DNA from: a virus
Length of the DNA: 27,921 bases
IMG/VR virus record: IMGVR_UViG_3300020420_000050
Location: 1 to 27,921 of that record
Direction: 5' to 3' (one strand)
Part shown: positions 11,410-18,791 of the stretch, piece by piece
Layout: each line of letters opens with the position of its first letter
Position numbering within the stretch: the stretch's first letter is position 1
Program-made: the position numbers and the translations under genes
The notes under the pieces: generated by a model
Seen by the model: the letters and a program-made list of their open reading frames with translations, nothing else
The model's database searches: none
Told to the model about the DNA's origin: nothing

Positions 11410-11450
11410 AAAAAGCCGAAGGGCATAACTTTAACAAAGGAGGTTCAATT

Positions 11451-12008
11451 ATGAACGAGTTATTTGAAACGATGGTTGCAGATGCGGGTGCGTTTGATAA
11501 TGTTAACGCAAAAAAAGGGAGTGAATTATCCTCTCTAATTCGTAATAGTCAACAACTTTCAAATCAAATCAAAGAAGCCGAACAACACCTTAAAGATCTT
11601 AAGGCAATGAGGCATAAGGTAGATACAGAATCTATTCCTGCAATGATGCAAGAAATGGGTATGGACTCTATTACTGTGGATGGTAATAAAGTTCAGTTAA
11701 AACCTTTTGTCCATGCAAGTATTCCTTCAGATCGAAAAGGAGAGGCATTTGATTGGTTAAGATCAATAGGAGAAAGCGACATTATTAAGAACGATGTCGT
11801 TGTTAGTTTTAGCATGGGAGAAGATAATCTTGCTAAATCTATCGTTGCCGATCTCGAAGAGAAAGGCGTTAATCCAAGTTCAAAGACACATATACATCCA
11901 ATGACTTTGAAATCTTGGTTATCGGATCGTATCAAAGATGGAAAAGATGTAGATCTTGAAATGTTTGGTGCATATGTTGGTACAACTGCTACATTTAGAA
12001 AGGTATAA
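11451..12008 (+). CDS. Hypothetical phage replication-module protein, 185 aa
   Basis: The N-terminal third is a coiled coil (LSSLIRNSQQLSNQIKEAEQ, then HLKDLKAMRHK, about residues 27-60), followed by a compact domain with MMQEMGMDSITVDGNKVQLK (about 65-84) and an alternating strand/helix C terminus. I recognise this only as a kind of protein found beside the SSB-like gene in marine phages, without assigned function. A role in loading or bridging replication proteins is an inference from position. AAAGGAGG before the ATG is among the strongest ribosome binding sites here, suggesting abundant product. The SSB-like gene starts two bases after its stop. Confidence 0.6.
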   Translation: MNELFETMVADAGAFDNVNAKKGSELSSLIRNSQQLSNQIKEAEQHLKDLKAMRHKVDTESIPAMMQEMGMDSITVDGNKVQLKPFVHASIPSDRKGEAFDWLRSIGESDIIKNDVVVSFSMGEDNLAKSIVADLEEKGVNPSSKTHIHPMTLKSWLSDRIKDGKDVDLEMFGAYVGTTATFRKV

Positions 12009-12010
12009 TT

Positions 12011-12814
12011 ATGACAACACAAGTAGTAGAAAAAAAGAAAGCAGGTCTTCCTGCAAATTTGATAAGTGAAATGGCAACCGATTCTGGCTTGGGACTATCT
12101 AACGTAACGGCAGATGATATGCAGATTCCTTTTTTAAGGATTCTACAAGCATTGTCTCCACAGTTAGTTAAAACTAATTCGGATTATATTAAAGGTGCAG
12201 AACAAGGAGATATCTTTAATACTGTTACCCATCAAGTATGGAAAGCAGATGAAGGTATTGTTGTTGTACCATGCTATTTTGAGCAAAAATTACTTGAGTT
12301 CGTACCAAGATCTCAAGGAGGTGGTTTTGTACAAGAGTTACCAAAGAATCATCCAGATGTTTTAAATGTTCAAAGAGACAAAGAAACAAACATGGATATG
12401 TTACCAAGTGGTAATGAACTTGTAAGAACGGGTCAACATTATGTCAAAATTCTTAATGAAGAACTAGGCTTATTAGAACCTGCTATCATCGACATGAAGA
12501 AAACTCAAATTAGAAGATCAAAGATTTGGGTTACACAGATGTCAATGCAAACGATTAAGTTGCAAGATGGTACATCAAAACCTGCTCCTATGTTTGCCAA
12601 TAAATGGAAACTGAAAACAGTAGCCGATGGCAATGACAAAGGATCTTGGTATTCCTGGCAAATAGAAAAAGTTGGGATGGTAGACTCTATGGACATGTAC
12701 AATGAGTGCAAAGAGTTCCATAGCAGTGTTGCATCTGGAGAAGTCAAAGCAACGGCAGTAGCCGATGAAATTGATCAAGCTCCTTCAGTTAATGCAGACG
12801 AAGTGCCGTTCTAA
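12011..12814 (+). CDS. Single-stranded DNA-binding-like protein, 267 aa
   Basis: The protein has an N-terminal helical lead (LPANLISEMATDSGLGLSNV), a central strand-rich domain with many aromatic and basic residues (VWKADEGIVVVPCYFEQKLL; KTQIRRSKIWVTQMSMQTIK; WYSWQIEKVG), and an acidic flexible tail ending NADEVPF. Such a tail with a terminal hydrophobic pair is the hallmark of SSBs, where the last residues (canonically DDDIPF) recruit polymerase, helicase and primase. This and its place just before the primase support an SSB role, although the core fold is not one I can match precisely. Phage recombination or annealing proteins are an alternative. Confidence 0.6.
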   Translation: MTTQVVEKKKAGLPANLISEMATDSGLGLSNVTADDMQIPFLRILQALSPQLVKTNSDYIKGAEQGDIFNTVTHQVWKADEGIVVVPCYFEQKLLEFVPRSQGGGFVQELPKNHPDVLNVQRDKETNMDMLPSGNELVRTGQHYVKILNEELGLLEPAIIDMKKTQIRRSKIWVTQMSMQTIKLQDGTSKPAPMFANKWKLKTVADGNDKGSWYSWQIEKVGMVDSMDMYNECKEFHSSVASGEVKATAVADEIDQAPSVNADEVPF

Positions 12815-12826
12815 CTTTATAAAGAG

Positions 12827-12871
12827 TTTCGGGTGGGGGTTCCTCCATTTTCATTTTACCTCCACCTGAAA
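12827..12871 (+). repeat. 13-bp intergenic RNA hairpin before the primase gene
   Basis: TTTCGGGTGGGGG (12827-12839) pairs with CCTCCACCTGAAA (12859-12871) with two G-U wobbles and a 19-base loop. There is no T-run, and the hairpin lies in the 78-base gap between the SSB-like and primase genes. It may set their expression ratio by RNA processing or partial termination. Confidence 0.6.
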
Positions 12872-12892
12872 GCCATTTGCGAGGAATAATTA

Positions 12893-14422
12893 ATGGACAA
12901 TGGTCAAAGGTTTATGGATGCTTTTGAGGGATTCTCAGAGGCACACGGAGAGACAAAGATTTCCCAGGAAAGAAGACAAGGGAAACAAGCGGCAAATTCA
13001 TATATAAAAAGAACTCCTTTAACATTAGAACTTATTAACGGTCATCTACAAGGTGGACTTGGTGTTGGTGCTATCCCGATTAACGAGGAGAACATGTGTA
13101 AGTTTGGTGCATTGGATATCGACACATATCCTATTGACCATGTTTCATTAGATAAAAAATTAAGAAAACTTAAAATACCATGCATCGTTTGTAGAAGTAA
13201 AAGTGGTGGAGCACATATCTTTTTCTTTCTTTCAGATTGGATGAATGCAGGTGAATTTAGAGATAAAGCATCAGAGATTGCATCAGTTATTGGATTTGGT
13301 AACTGTGAGATATTTCCAAAACAAGAACAAATATTAGTAGAGCGAGGAGATGTAGGTAATTTTATAAACCTACCTTACCATAACAAAGATCAAACCATGA
13401 GGTATGCCTTCAAAGAAGATGGAGAGGTTGCCACATTCGAAGAGTTTTTAGATTTAATAGACAAAAGAAAAGTCAAACCAAATACATTTTTTAAATTACA
13501 AGTAGGAACAAAAAAGACAGAACCATACCCCGAAGGTCCACCTTGTTTAAATGTCATGGCATTAAACGGCATTGGAGAGGGCGCAAGGAACATGTCTTTA
13601 TTTAATTATGGGTCTATGTTTAAGAAAATGGATCCCGATAATTGGAAGGCGCTGCTTGAAAAATTTAACATTGATTATTGTACGAGTCCCGTATCGGCAC
13701 AAGAGATTGTTCAGATACAAGGTCAGTTAGAAAAGAAAGAATATTTTTATACATGTAATCAAGAACCAATTAAATCTCATTGCAATAAATCTTTATGCAA
13801 AAGAAGAAAGTATGGGATTGGTGCAAATATAGATGCAGTAGAGATAACGGGTATATCGATTGTTAAATCAGAACCAAGAGTATTTTTTGCAGACTTAGAT
13901 GGCAGACGATTAGAGTTAACAAGTTTTGATTTACAATCACAATCAAAGTTTCAGATTGCATGTTTAGAACAACAAAATTTTATGCCACCAAAGATAAAAG
14001 AAGGCGATTGGCAGATTCTAATTAATGGGTTATTAGCAGAGGCGAATGAAATAGAAGTGCCAGAGGAACTTACATACAAAGGACATTTTAATCAACTACT
14101 TGAATCTTTTTGTTATGGCAGAGTACAAGCACAATCGGCAGAAGAACTTTTAATTGGTAAGCCATGGATAATGAACGGATTTGTATATTTTAAAATTGAT
14201 TCTTTACTTGAATTTTTTAGACAAAAAGGATTTACACAATATTCAAAAGGTCAAATACAAGAGAGAATAAAAGAAATAAATCATGGGGACAAATGTAATG
14301 AGCCTAGAAATTTTAAAACAACGGATGGTAAACAAAAATCAATTCGTGTTTGGTGGGTTCCAGAAGTTAAAGAAGAAGTTGAAATACCAAAAGTAGAGTT
14401 TGAAGAGGAGCCTCCGTTTTGA
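12893..14422 (+). CDS. Archaeo-eukaryotic-type primase (primase-polymerase), 509 aa
   Basis: The N-terminal domain carries the AEP signature as in TOTE-type and phage primases: the metal-binding pair ALDIDTY (Asp75, Asp77), SGGAHIFFF (Ser104 to His108), EIFPKQ (139-144) and GNFINLPYH (155-163). It is followed by a PriCT-like helical part (GEGARNMSLFNYGSMFKKMD, about 228-247) and a Cys/His cluster (Cys288, His296, Cys297, Cys302; perhaps with Cys218) that would bind zinc or an iron-sulfur cluster. It should make primers for PolA. The C terminus ends EEEPPF, resembling the SSB-like protein's tail. GAGGAATAATTA precedes the ATG. No helicase motifs are present, so unwinding must come from the separate helicases. 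Confidence 0.85.
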   Translation: MDNGQRFMDAFEGFSEAHGETKISQERRQGKQAANSYIKRTPLTLELINGHLQGGLGVGAIPINEENMCKFGALDIDTYPIDHVSLDKKLRKLKIPCIVCRSKSGGAHIFFFLSDWMNAGEFRDKASEIASVIGFGNCEIFPKQEQILVERGDVGNFINLPYHNKDQTMRYAFKEDGEVATFEEFLDLIDKRKVKPNTFFKLQVGTKKTEPYPEGPPCLNVMALNGIGEGARNMSLFNYGSMFKKMDPDNWKALLEKFNIDYCTSPVSAQEIVQIQGQLEKKEYFYTCNQEPIKSHCNKSLCKRRKYGIGANIDAVEITGISIVKSEPRVFFADLDGRRLELTSFDLQSQSKFQIACLEQQNFMPPKIKEGDWQILINGLLAEANEIEVPEELTYKGHFNQLLESFCYGRVQAQSAEELLIGKPWIMNGFVYFKIDSLLEFFRQKGFTQYSKGQIQERIKEINHGDKCNEPRNFKTTDGKQKSIRVWWVPEVKEEVEIPKVEFEEEPPF

Positions 14423-14679
14423 TAGAAGTCATCGTATCTTTTTGTATCGTTTTAGTAGAAGAGGCAAGACACAAGGGTGGAGAGTCTATTTGTAACTTTT
14501 ATAACCCTGGCATTGTGTTTGAAAATAGAAAGCAATGTATTAAAGAAAAAAAATTAATAGAGGACTATGTTGTAGAGGAGTTCTGGAAGATACGTCCAGA
14601 GGCAGTAAGAATATTTGCGAAAGGAGTATGCACACATGGCAAACGCACAGGAAGAAATAAGGGCAGAGACAGAGAATGA
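14419..14679 (+). CDS. Small Cys protein with hydrophobic N terminus, 86 aa
   Basis: The frame starts with TTG, sharing TTGA with the primase stop, and GAGGAG lies eight bases upstream. The N terminus (MIEVIVSFCIVLVEEA) is hydrophobic, followed by a soluble part with Cys at about 25, 40 and 71 (ENRKQCIKEKK, FAKGVCTHGKRTG). The pattern matches the proteins at 7959 and 18606 (minus): hydrophobic start, Cys before a helix, Cys near a basic tail. Function unknown, perhaps membrane or periplasm associated. Its 3' end overlaps the helicase gene by 44 bases and contains that gene's AAAGGAG. Confidence 0.55.
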   Translation: MIEVIVSFCIVLVEEARHKGGESICNFYNPGIVFENRKQCIKEKKLIEDYVVEEFWKIRPEAVRIFAKGVCTHGKRTGRNKGRDRE

Positions 14680-16201
14680 AACTGCTATATTCGGGCCACC
14701 AGGCACGGGTAAAACAACGACACTTTTAAATATCATGGAGGAGGCTATTGCTGATGGTGTCATGCCAGAGAGAATAGCCTTTTTATCTTTTACAAGGAAA
14801 GCGGCACAAGAGGCAATTGATAGAGCTTGTTTAAAATTTAATTTAGATGAAAAATGTTTTCCTCACTTTAGAACACTACATTCTCTTGCTTTTCGTTGGG
14901 TGGGCATGAAATCAGAAGATGTAATGAAAGCTGCCGACATGAGATTTTTAGCAAAAAAATTAGGTATAGTTTTTAAAAAAGAAGGTAAAATTAATGTAGA
15001 GGATGGAGATCTTTTTAGACCTGGGACAAGTGAAGGAGATAGATACTTTCACATACTAGCGATGTCTAAACTAAAAGAAAGAGATTACATGAAAGAATTT
15101 GATATGTTTGGGGATCTAACATTGGACAGAGCATATATGCCCGTGGTTGCAGAGGCATACGAGAGTTATAAAAAAACTCATAAAAAAATAGACTTTACAG
15201 ACATGCTTTTAGAATTTTTAAAACAACAAACGGGCCCAGAGTTAGACTTATTAATTATAGATGAGGCACAAGATTTAGTCCCAATACAATGGAGAATGGT
15301 CAAGGAATGTTTGTTACCTAATTCTAAAAAAGCATATTATGCTGGGGATGACGATCAATGTATATTTAATTTTACGGGTGCAAATGTAAATTATTTTTTG
15401 AACTGTGCTAACAATCACATTGTTTTAGATAAATCATTTAGAGTTCCATTTACAGTTTATCAAATTGCAAAAAATATAATAGACAAAGTTCATACTAGAA
15501 AAATAAAAAAATACAAACCAAAAGAAGAAGAGGGTTTGGTTTCTTACTATTACGATGTCATGGACATAAATTTTAATGAAGGAGAATGGTACATATTAGC
15601 CAGAACAAACAGAATATTGTTTGATGTTTCTGAGAGACTTAAAAAAGAAGGATATGTCTTTTGGAAAGAGGGCGCTGGTTGGTCAATATCAGAAGAGGTA
15701 GTTAGCAGTATAGAGGGGTGGTTAAAAATATGCAAAGATCAAAGCTTAACTGTGCATCAGTGGGTGCAGTTTTCAAAAAGAACAAAAAAGGGAATGATAG
15801 AACATGGTGGAAAAAGAAAGATAGAACAACTAGATCCAGGCAATACATATACGTTAGACGATTTATTGAACAGCGATTTGGGTTCTTATCTAAATTTAGA
15901 CAAAAAAATGATGTGGTACGATGTTTTAAATATAACGGAGGCTCAAAGAATATATATCATTGCGGCACGAAGGAGGGGAGAATTTATTCTAACAAAAAAA
16001 CCTAGAATAAGAATATCAACCATACATAAAGCAAAGGGTGGAGAGGCAGATAATGTTGCATTAATTCTTGACTGCCCTAAAATAATAAAGGAAAAAGGAG
16101 ATGAAGACAGCGAACATAGAATCTTCTATGTTGGAGCAACTCGTGCTCGTAAAACTCTTCATATCGTTGAACCTAAAGATAAGAATGGATATGAATTATG
16201 A
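14636..16201 (+). CDS. UvrD/Rep-like superfamily 1 DNA helicase, 521 aa
   Basis: Motifs in order are Walker A GPPGTGKTTT (20-29), Ia FLSFTRKAAQEA (49-60), Ib HFRTLHSLAF, motif II LIIDEAQD (206-213), motif III AGDDDQCIFNFTGA (236-249), IV/IVa region FRVPFTVYQIA, then motif V STIHKAKGGEADNV and motif VI YVGATRARKTLHI near the C terminus. This is a 3'-5' SF1A helicase, shorter than cellular UvrD because the 1B/2B insertions are reduced. It is the likely replication-fork or repair helicase paired with PolA. I start at 14636 because AAAGGAG (14620-14626) is nine bases upstream. The preceding frame to 14615 lacks a site. Confidence 0.9.
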   Translation: MANAQEEIRAETENETAIFGPPGTGKTTTLLNIMEEAIADGVMPERIAFLSFTRKAAQEAIDRACLKFNLDEKCFPHFRTLHSLAFRWVGMKSEDVMKAADMRFLAKKLGIVFKKEGKINVEDGDLFRPGTSEGDRYFHILAMSKLKERDYMKEFDMFGDLTLDRAYMPVVAEAYESYKKTHKKIDFTDMLLEFLKQQTGPELDLLIIDEAQDLVPIQWRMVKECLLPNSKKAYYAGDDDQCIFNFTGANVNYFLNCANNHIVLDKSFRVPFTVYQIAKNIIDKVHTRKIKKYKPKEEEGLVSYYYDVMDINFNEGEWYILARTNRILFDVSERLKKEGYVFWKEGAGWSISEEVVSSIEGWLKICKDQSLTVHQWVQFSKRTKKGMIEHGGKRKIEQLDPGNTYTLDDLLNSDLGSYLNLDKKMMWYDVLNITEAQRIYIIAARRRGEFILTKKPRIRISTIHKAKGGEADNVALILDCPKIIKEKGDEDSEHRIFYVGATRARKTLHIVEPKDKNGYEL

Positions 16202-16482
16202 AAAAAGACAGAGACTATTTTTTAGCAGAAGCTCAAAAATTAATTAAAGGTCCCAGAGCAAAAGATTATGGGCCAGTAAAAAAGAATCATCAAAGAATAG
16301 CAGATATATGGACTATTCTTTTGGATAAAAAATTAAAAGAGCCAATTACACCAGAGGAAGTTGTAGCTTGTATGGTAGGTGTTAAAACTGCTAGACTAGC
16401 AGAGGACATAAACAAAGATGATTCTTGGATAGATATTATAGGATACGCTGCACTAGGAGGCGAAATAATTAATGACAAGTGA
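16198..16482 (+). CDS. DUF6378-like protein, 94 aa
   Basis: The protein shows the DUF6378 pattern: KLIKGPRAKDYGPVKKNHQR (about 14-33), WTILLDKKLKEPITPEEVVA, then VGVKTARLAEDINKDDSWID and IIGYAALGGEI. The all-helical layout with Glu, Asp and Lys pairs recalls the MazG-like nucleotide pyrophosphohydrolase superfamily, so a nucleotide-pool role next to the polymerase is possible but unproven. It overlaps the helicase by four bases and the polymerase by eleven, so all three are translationally coupled. Confidence 0.65.
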   Translation: MKKDRDYFLAEAQKLIKGPRAKDYGPVKKNHQRIADIWTILLDKKLKEPITPEEVVACMVGVKTARLAEDINKDDSWIDIIGYAALGGEIINDK

Positions 16483-18388
16483 ACAATATCACTTAAACGG
16501 ATTTAATGTTATTGATCAAGACATAAAAGATTTATCTTGGGGTAACATAGATTTTGACTGGTCTCCTCCAAGTGACTTTCCAGATTTAACAAAAGCATCA
16601 AGAATATCCGTAGACTTGGAAACAAGAGATCCTAACTTAATAAAATTAGGGCCTGGATGGTGTAGAAAAGATGGATACATTATAGGAATAGCAGTTGCTG
16701 CAGGCGATTTTCAAGGTTATTATCCCATACGACATGCTCAAGGTAATATAGATTCAAAGTTGGTGTTTAACTGGTTTAGAAAACAAATGGACACACCACA
16801 TATACCAAAAATATTTCATAACTCTATGTATGATGTTGGATGGTTAAGAGCAGAGGGAGTAGAGGTCAAAGGTCCCATATTAGATACAATGATCATGGCT
16901 CCACTGATTGATGAAAATAGAAGGTTCTATAATTTAAATAGTCTCGCTATTGATTATTTAAAAGAGTTTAAAAACGAAAAAACTTTGAGACATGCTGCAA
17001 GTGAGTTTGGAGTAGATCCAAAATCAGAGATGTATAAATTACCTGCTAAATATGTGGGTGCGTATGCAGAACAAGATGCTGCTGTTACTTTAAAATTATA
17101 TGATCACTTTGTAACTCTTTTAGATAAAGAAGAATGTACAAGTATATTTGAATTAGAAACATCTTTACTGCCCGTTATCCTAGATATGAAAACAAAAGGG
17201 GTACGAGTTGATTTGGATCAAGCAGAAAAAACTAGAAAACAAATGGCAGTCCAAGAAAAGAAGTTACTTGATGAGATAGTCAAAGAGACTGGTGTTGCGG
17301 TTGAACCTTGGGTCAGCACATCTATAGCACAAGTCTTTGATTTTTTTGGACTTGAGTATTCTCGCACAAAAAAGAGCAGGTCTCCCTCTTTCACAAAACA
17401 ATTTCTCTCTCATCATCCTCATCCAATAGCAAAAAAGATTGTTAAAATAAGAGAGCTTAACAAAGCGAATACTACGTTCGTTGAAACAATTCTTAATCAT
17501 GCTCATAATGGTCGTATACATTGTGACTTTCATCCTCTTCGTACTGACGATGGTGGAACTGTAACTGGTCGTTTCAGTTCTAGTAATCCTAATCTACAAC
17601 AAATACCATCTAGAGACTTAGAAATCAAGAAGGCTATTAGAGGGTTGTTTATTCCAGAGGATGGATGTAAGTGGGGTTCTTTTGATTATGCTTCACAAGA
17701 GCCAAGATGGTTGGCGCATTATTGTGCTAAACCAATGGATGGATATGTGCATCCTTTGATCGAGGAAGTGGTAACCATGTATAAGGAAGGAAAAGCAGAC
17801 TTTCATCAAATGGTTGCAGATATGGCAAGTATAAGTAGAAAAGAGGCTAAAACTGTAAACCTTGGAATTATGTATGGCATGGGTCGTAAAAAACTAGCAG
17901 ACACTTTAGCTATAACGGAGGAAGAGGCGAAGGAATTATTAGAAACATATAATAAAGAAGTTCCATTTGTAAAAGACTTGGCAACAAGAGTTTCAAATTA
18001 TGCATCTAACCATGGAATTATAAGAACTCAATTAGGAAGAAAATGTCGTTTTGAATTATACGAACCAAGAGGTTTTACTGCCAAAAGACCTTTGCCACTG
18101 AAAGATGCAGTGAAAGAATATCAGAATGTTCAAAGAGCATATACATACAAGGCGCTCAATAGATTGATTCAAGGGTCAAGTGCAGACCAAACTAAAAAGG
18201 CAATGGTCGATTGTTATGCAGCAGGTTTATGTCCGATGTTAACAGTTCACGATGAACTTTGTTTTAATATTGAAAATCAAGAGCAAGTGGACAAAATAAA
18301 AGAGATAATGACTACTTGTGTCCCCGAAGTAAGAATACCCTTTGAAGTTGACGCTGAACTAGGCGATAATTGGGGTCAAATCAGTTAA
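16472..18388 (+). CDS. polA: Family A DNA polymerase with 3'-5' exonuclease, 638 aa
   Basis: The DEDDy exonuclease domain shows VDLE (Asp48, Glu50), HNSMYD (116-121, Asp121) and YAEQD (Tyr198, Asp202). The polymerase domain has the TGRFSSSNPNLQQIP block (365-379), motif A FDYASQEPR (Asp405, Glu410), motif B RKEAKTVNLGIMYG (456-469) and motif C VHDE (592-595). There is no 5'-3' exonuclease domain, as usual for phage replicases. Leu464 occupies the place of E. coli Phe762 (codon CTT at 17861). In marine virus studies Leu there has been linked to slower, more faithful synthesis and temperate-like lifestyles. It is the last gene of the rightward replication unit, overlapping the DUF6378-like gene by 11 bases. 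Confidence 0.95.
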   Translation: MTSEQYHLNGFNVIDQDIKDLSWGNIDFDWSPPSDFPDLTKASRISVDLETRDPNLIKLGPGWCRKDGYIIGIAVAAGDFQGYYPIRHAQGNIDSKLVFNWFRKQMDTPHIPKIFHNSMYDVGWLRAEGVEVKGPILDTMIMAPLIDENRRFYNLNSLAIDYLKEFKNEKTLRHAASEFGVDPKSEMYKLPAKYVGAYAEQDAAVTLKLYDHFVTLLDKEECTSIFELETSLLPVILDMKTKGVRVDLDQAEKTRKQMAVQEKKLLDEIVKETGVAVEPWVSTSIAQVFDFFGLEYSRTKKSRSPSFTKQFLSHHPHPIAKKIVKIRELNKANTTFVETILNHAHNGRIHCDFHPLRTDDGGTVTGRFSSSNPNLQQIPSRDLEIKKAIRGLFIPEDGCKWGSFDYASQEPRWLAHYCAKPMDGYVHPLIEEVVTMYKEGKADFHQMVADMASISRKEAKTVNLGIMYGMGRKKLADTLAITEEEAKELLETYNKEVPFVKDLATRVSNYASNHGIIRTQLGRKCRFELYEPRGFTAKRPLPLKDAVKEYQNVQRAYTYKALNRLIQGSSADQTKKAMVDCYAAGLCPMLTVHDELCFNIENQEQVDKIKEIMTTCVPEVRIPFEVDAELGDNWGQIS

Positions 18389-18393
18389 AAAGC

Positions 18394-18422
18394 TTGAAAA
18401 CGATAATAGATACCCGTACAAT
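18394..18422 (+). promoter_or_regulatory. Promoter-like sequence in the convergent gap
   Basis: TTGAAA (18394-18399), a 17-bp spacer and TACAAT (18417-18422) form a good sigma70 match just after the polymerase stop. No plus-strand gene follows, so any transcript would be a short RNA ending at the T-run at 18502. Confidence 0.45.
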
Positions 18423-18428
18423 AGAAGT

Positions 18429-18502
18429 GCATAACGTAACGTAAGATCACACACGGAGGTATCGTTTCACCTCTGTGTGGCGATCTGAGAGCCTCTTTTT
18501 TT
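18429..18502 (+). ncRNA. Candidate small RNA, about 74 nt
   Basis: A promoter-like sequence upstream, a strong hairpin (18450-18479) and a terminal T-run (18496-18502) delimit a possible short transcript. It would be antisense to the last codons of the DUF1289 gene. The hairpin exposes or sequesters a GGAGG sequence. The region could also simply be the 3' end of the polymerase mRNA. Confidence 0.25.
18450..18502 (+). terminator. Terminator region between converging units
   Basis: CACACGGAGGT (18450-18460) pairs with ACCTCTGTGTG (18469-18479) with one wobble and an eight-base loop. A seven-T run follows 16 bases later. ATCTGAGAGCCT (18483-18494) immediately before it is shared with the terminator at 1759. 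An alternative fold can pair GAGGTATCG with CGAT and GCCTC closer to the T-run. It probably ends the polymerase transcript. Confidence 0.6.
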
Positions 18503-18661
18503 CAAAGATTCCATGATTTTGGTACGTTTTTCGTGTGTTAGCGTTGACCAAGTAGATATTTCACTTAATGTTCTAAAACAACCAATGCAACTATAATTTT
18601 CTATCTTACATACGTTTCGGCACGGGCTTACAATACGCTGTGATTTTTTTTGAAGGTTCAT
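18467..18661 (-). CDS. DUF1289 family protein, 64 aa
   Basis: The DUF1289 signature is clear: SPCRNVCKIENYSCIGCFRT (about 12-31), then LSEISTWSTLTHEKRTKIME. Four cysteines in C-x3-C and C-x2-C form probably bind a metal or an iron-sulfur cluster. The family is widespread in proteobacteria and known in marine phages, with no settled function. Its 5' end overlaps the preceding gene by 56 bases, and its last codons lie in the terminator region for the opposite strand. It is the last gene of the leftward late unit. Confidence 0.75.
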   Translation of the reverse strand: MNLQKKSQRIVSPCRNVCKIENYSCIGCFRTLSEISTWSTLTHEKRTKIMESLKKRGSQIATQR

Positions 18662-18791
18662 CTTCTTGTGGAATCCTTGGTTGATCTGTTAGTTTTTGTG
18701 CAAAGTACAGACATCTGTCTACGCTTTTAAATCGTTGTGTCTGATTTACGATTTGTGAATCTATCATAAACACTAACAGAAATTCAATCAT
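18606..18791 (-). CDS. Small Cys protein with hydrophobic N terminus, 61 aa
   Basis: The product starts MIEFLLVFMIDSQIVNQTQR, has KSVDRCLYFAQKL in the middle and ends ITAYCKPVPKRM. The hydrophobic start plus two cysteines around a helix match the proteins at 7959 and 14419, including the MIE-hydrophobic opening shared with 14419. It may be periplasmic or membrane-anchored, with a single disulfide. It overlaps the upstream gene by four bases and the DUF1289 gene by 56. Confidence 0.6.
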   Translation of the reverse strand: MIEFLLVFMIDSQIVNQTQRFKSVDRCLYFAQKLTDQPRIPQEDEPSKKITAYCKPVPKRM

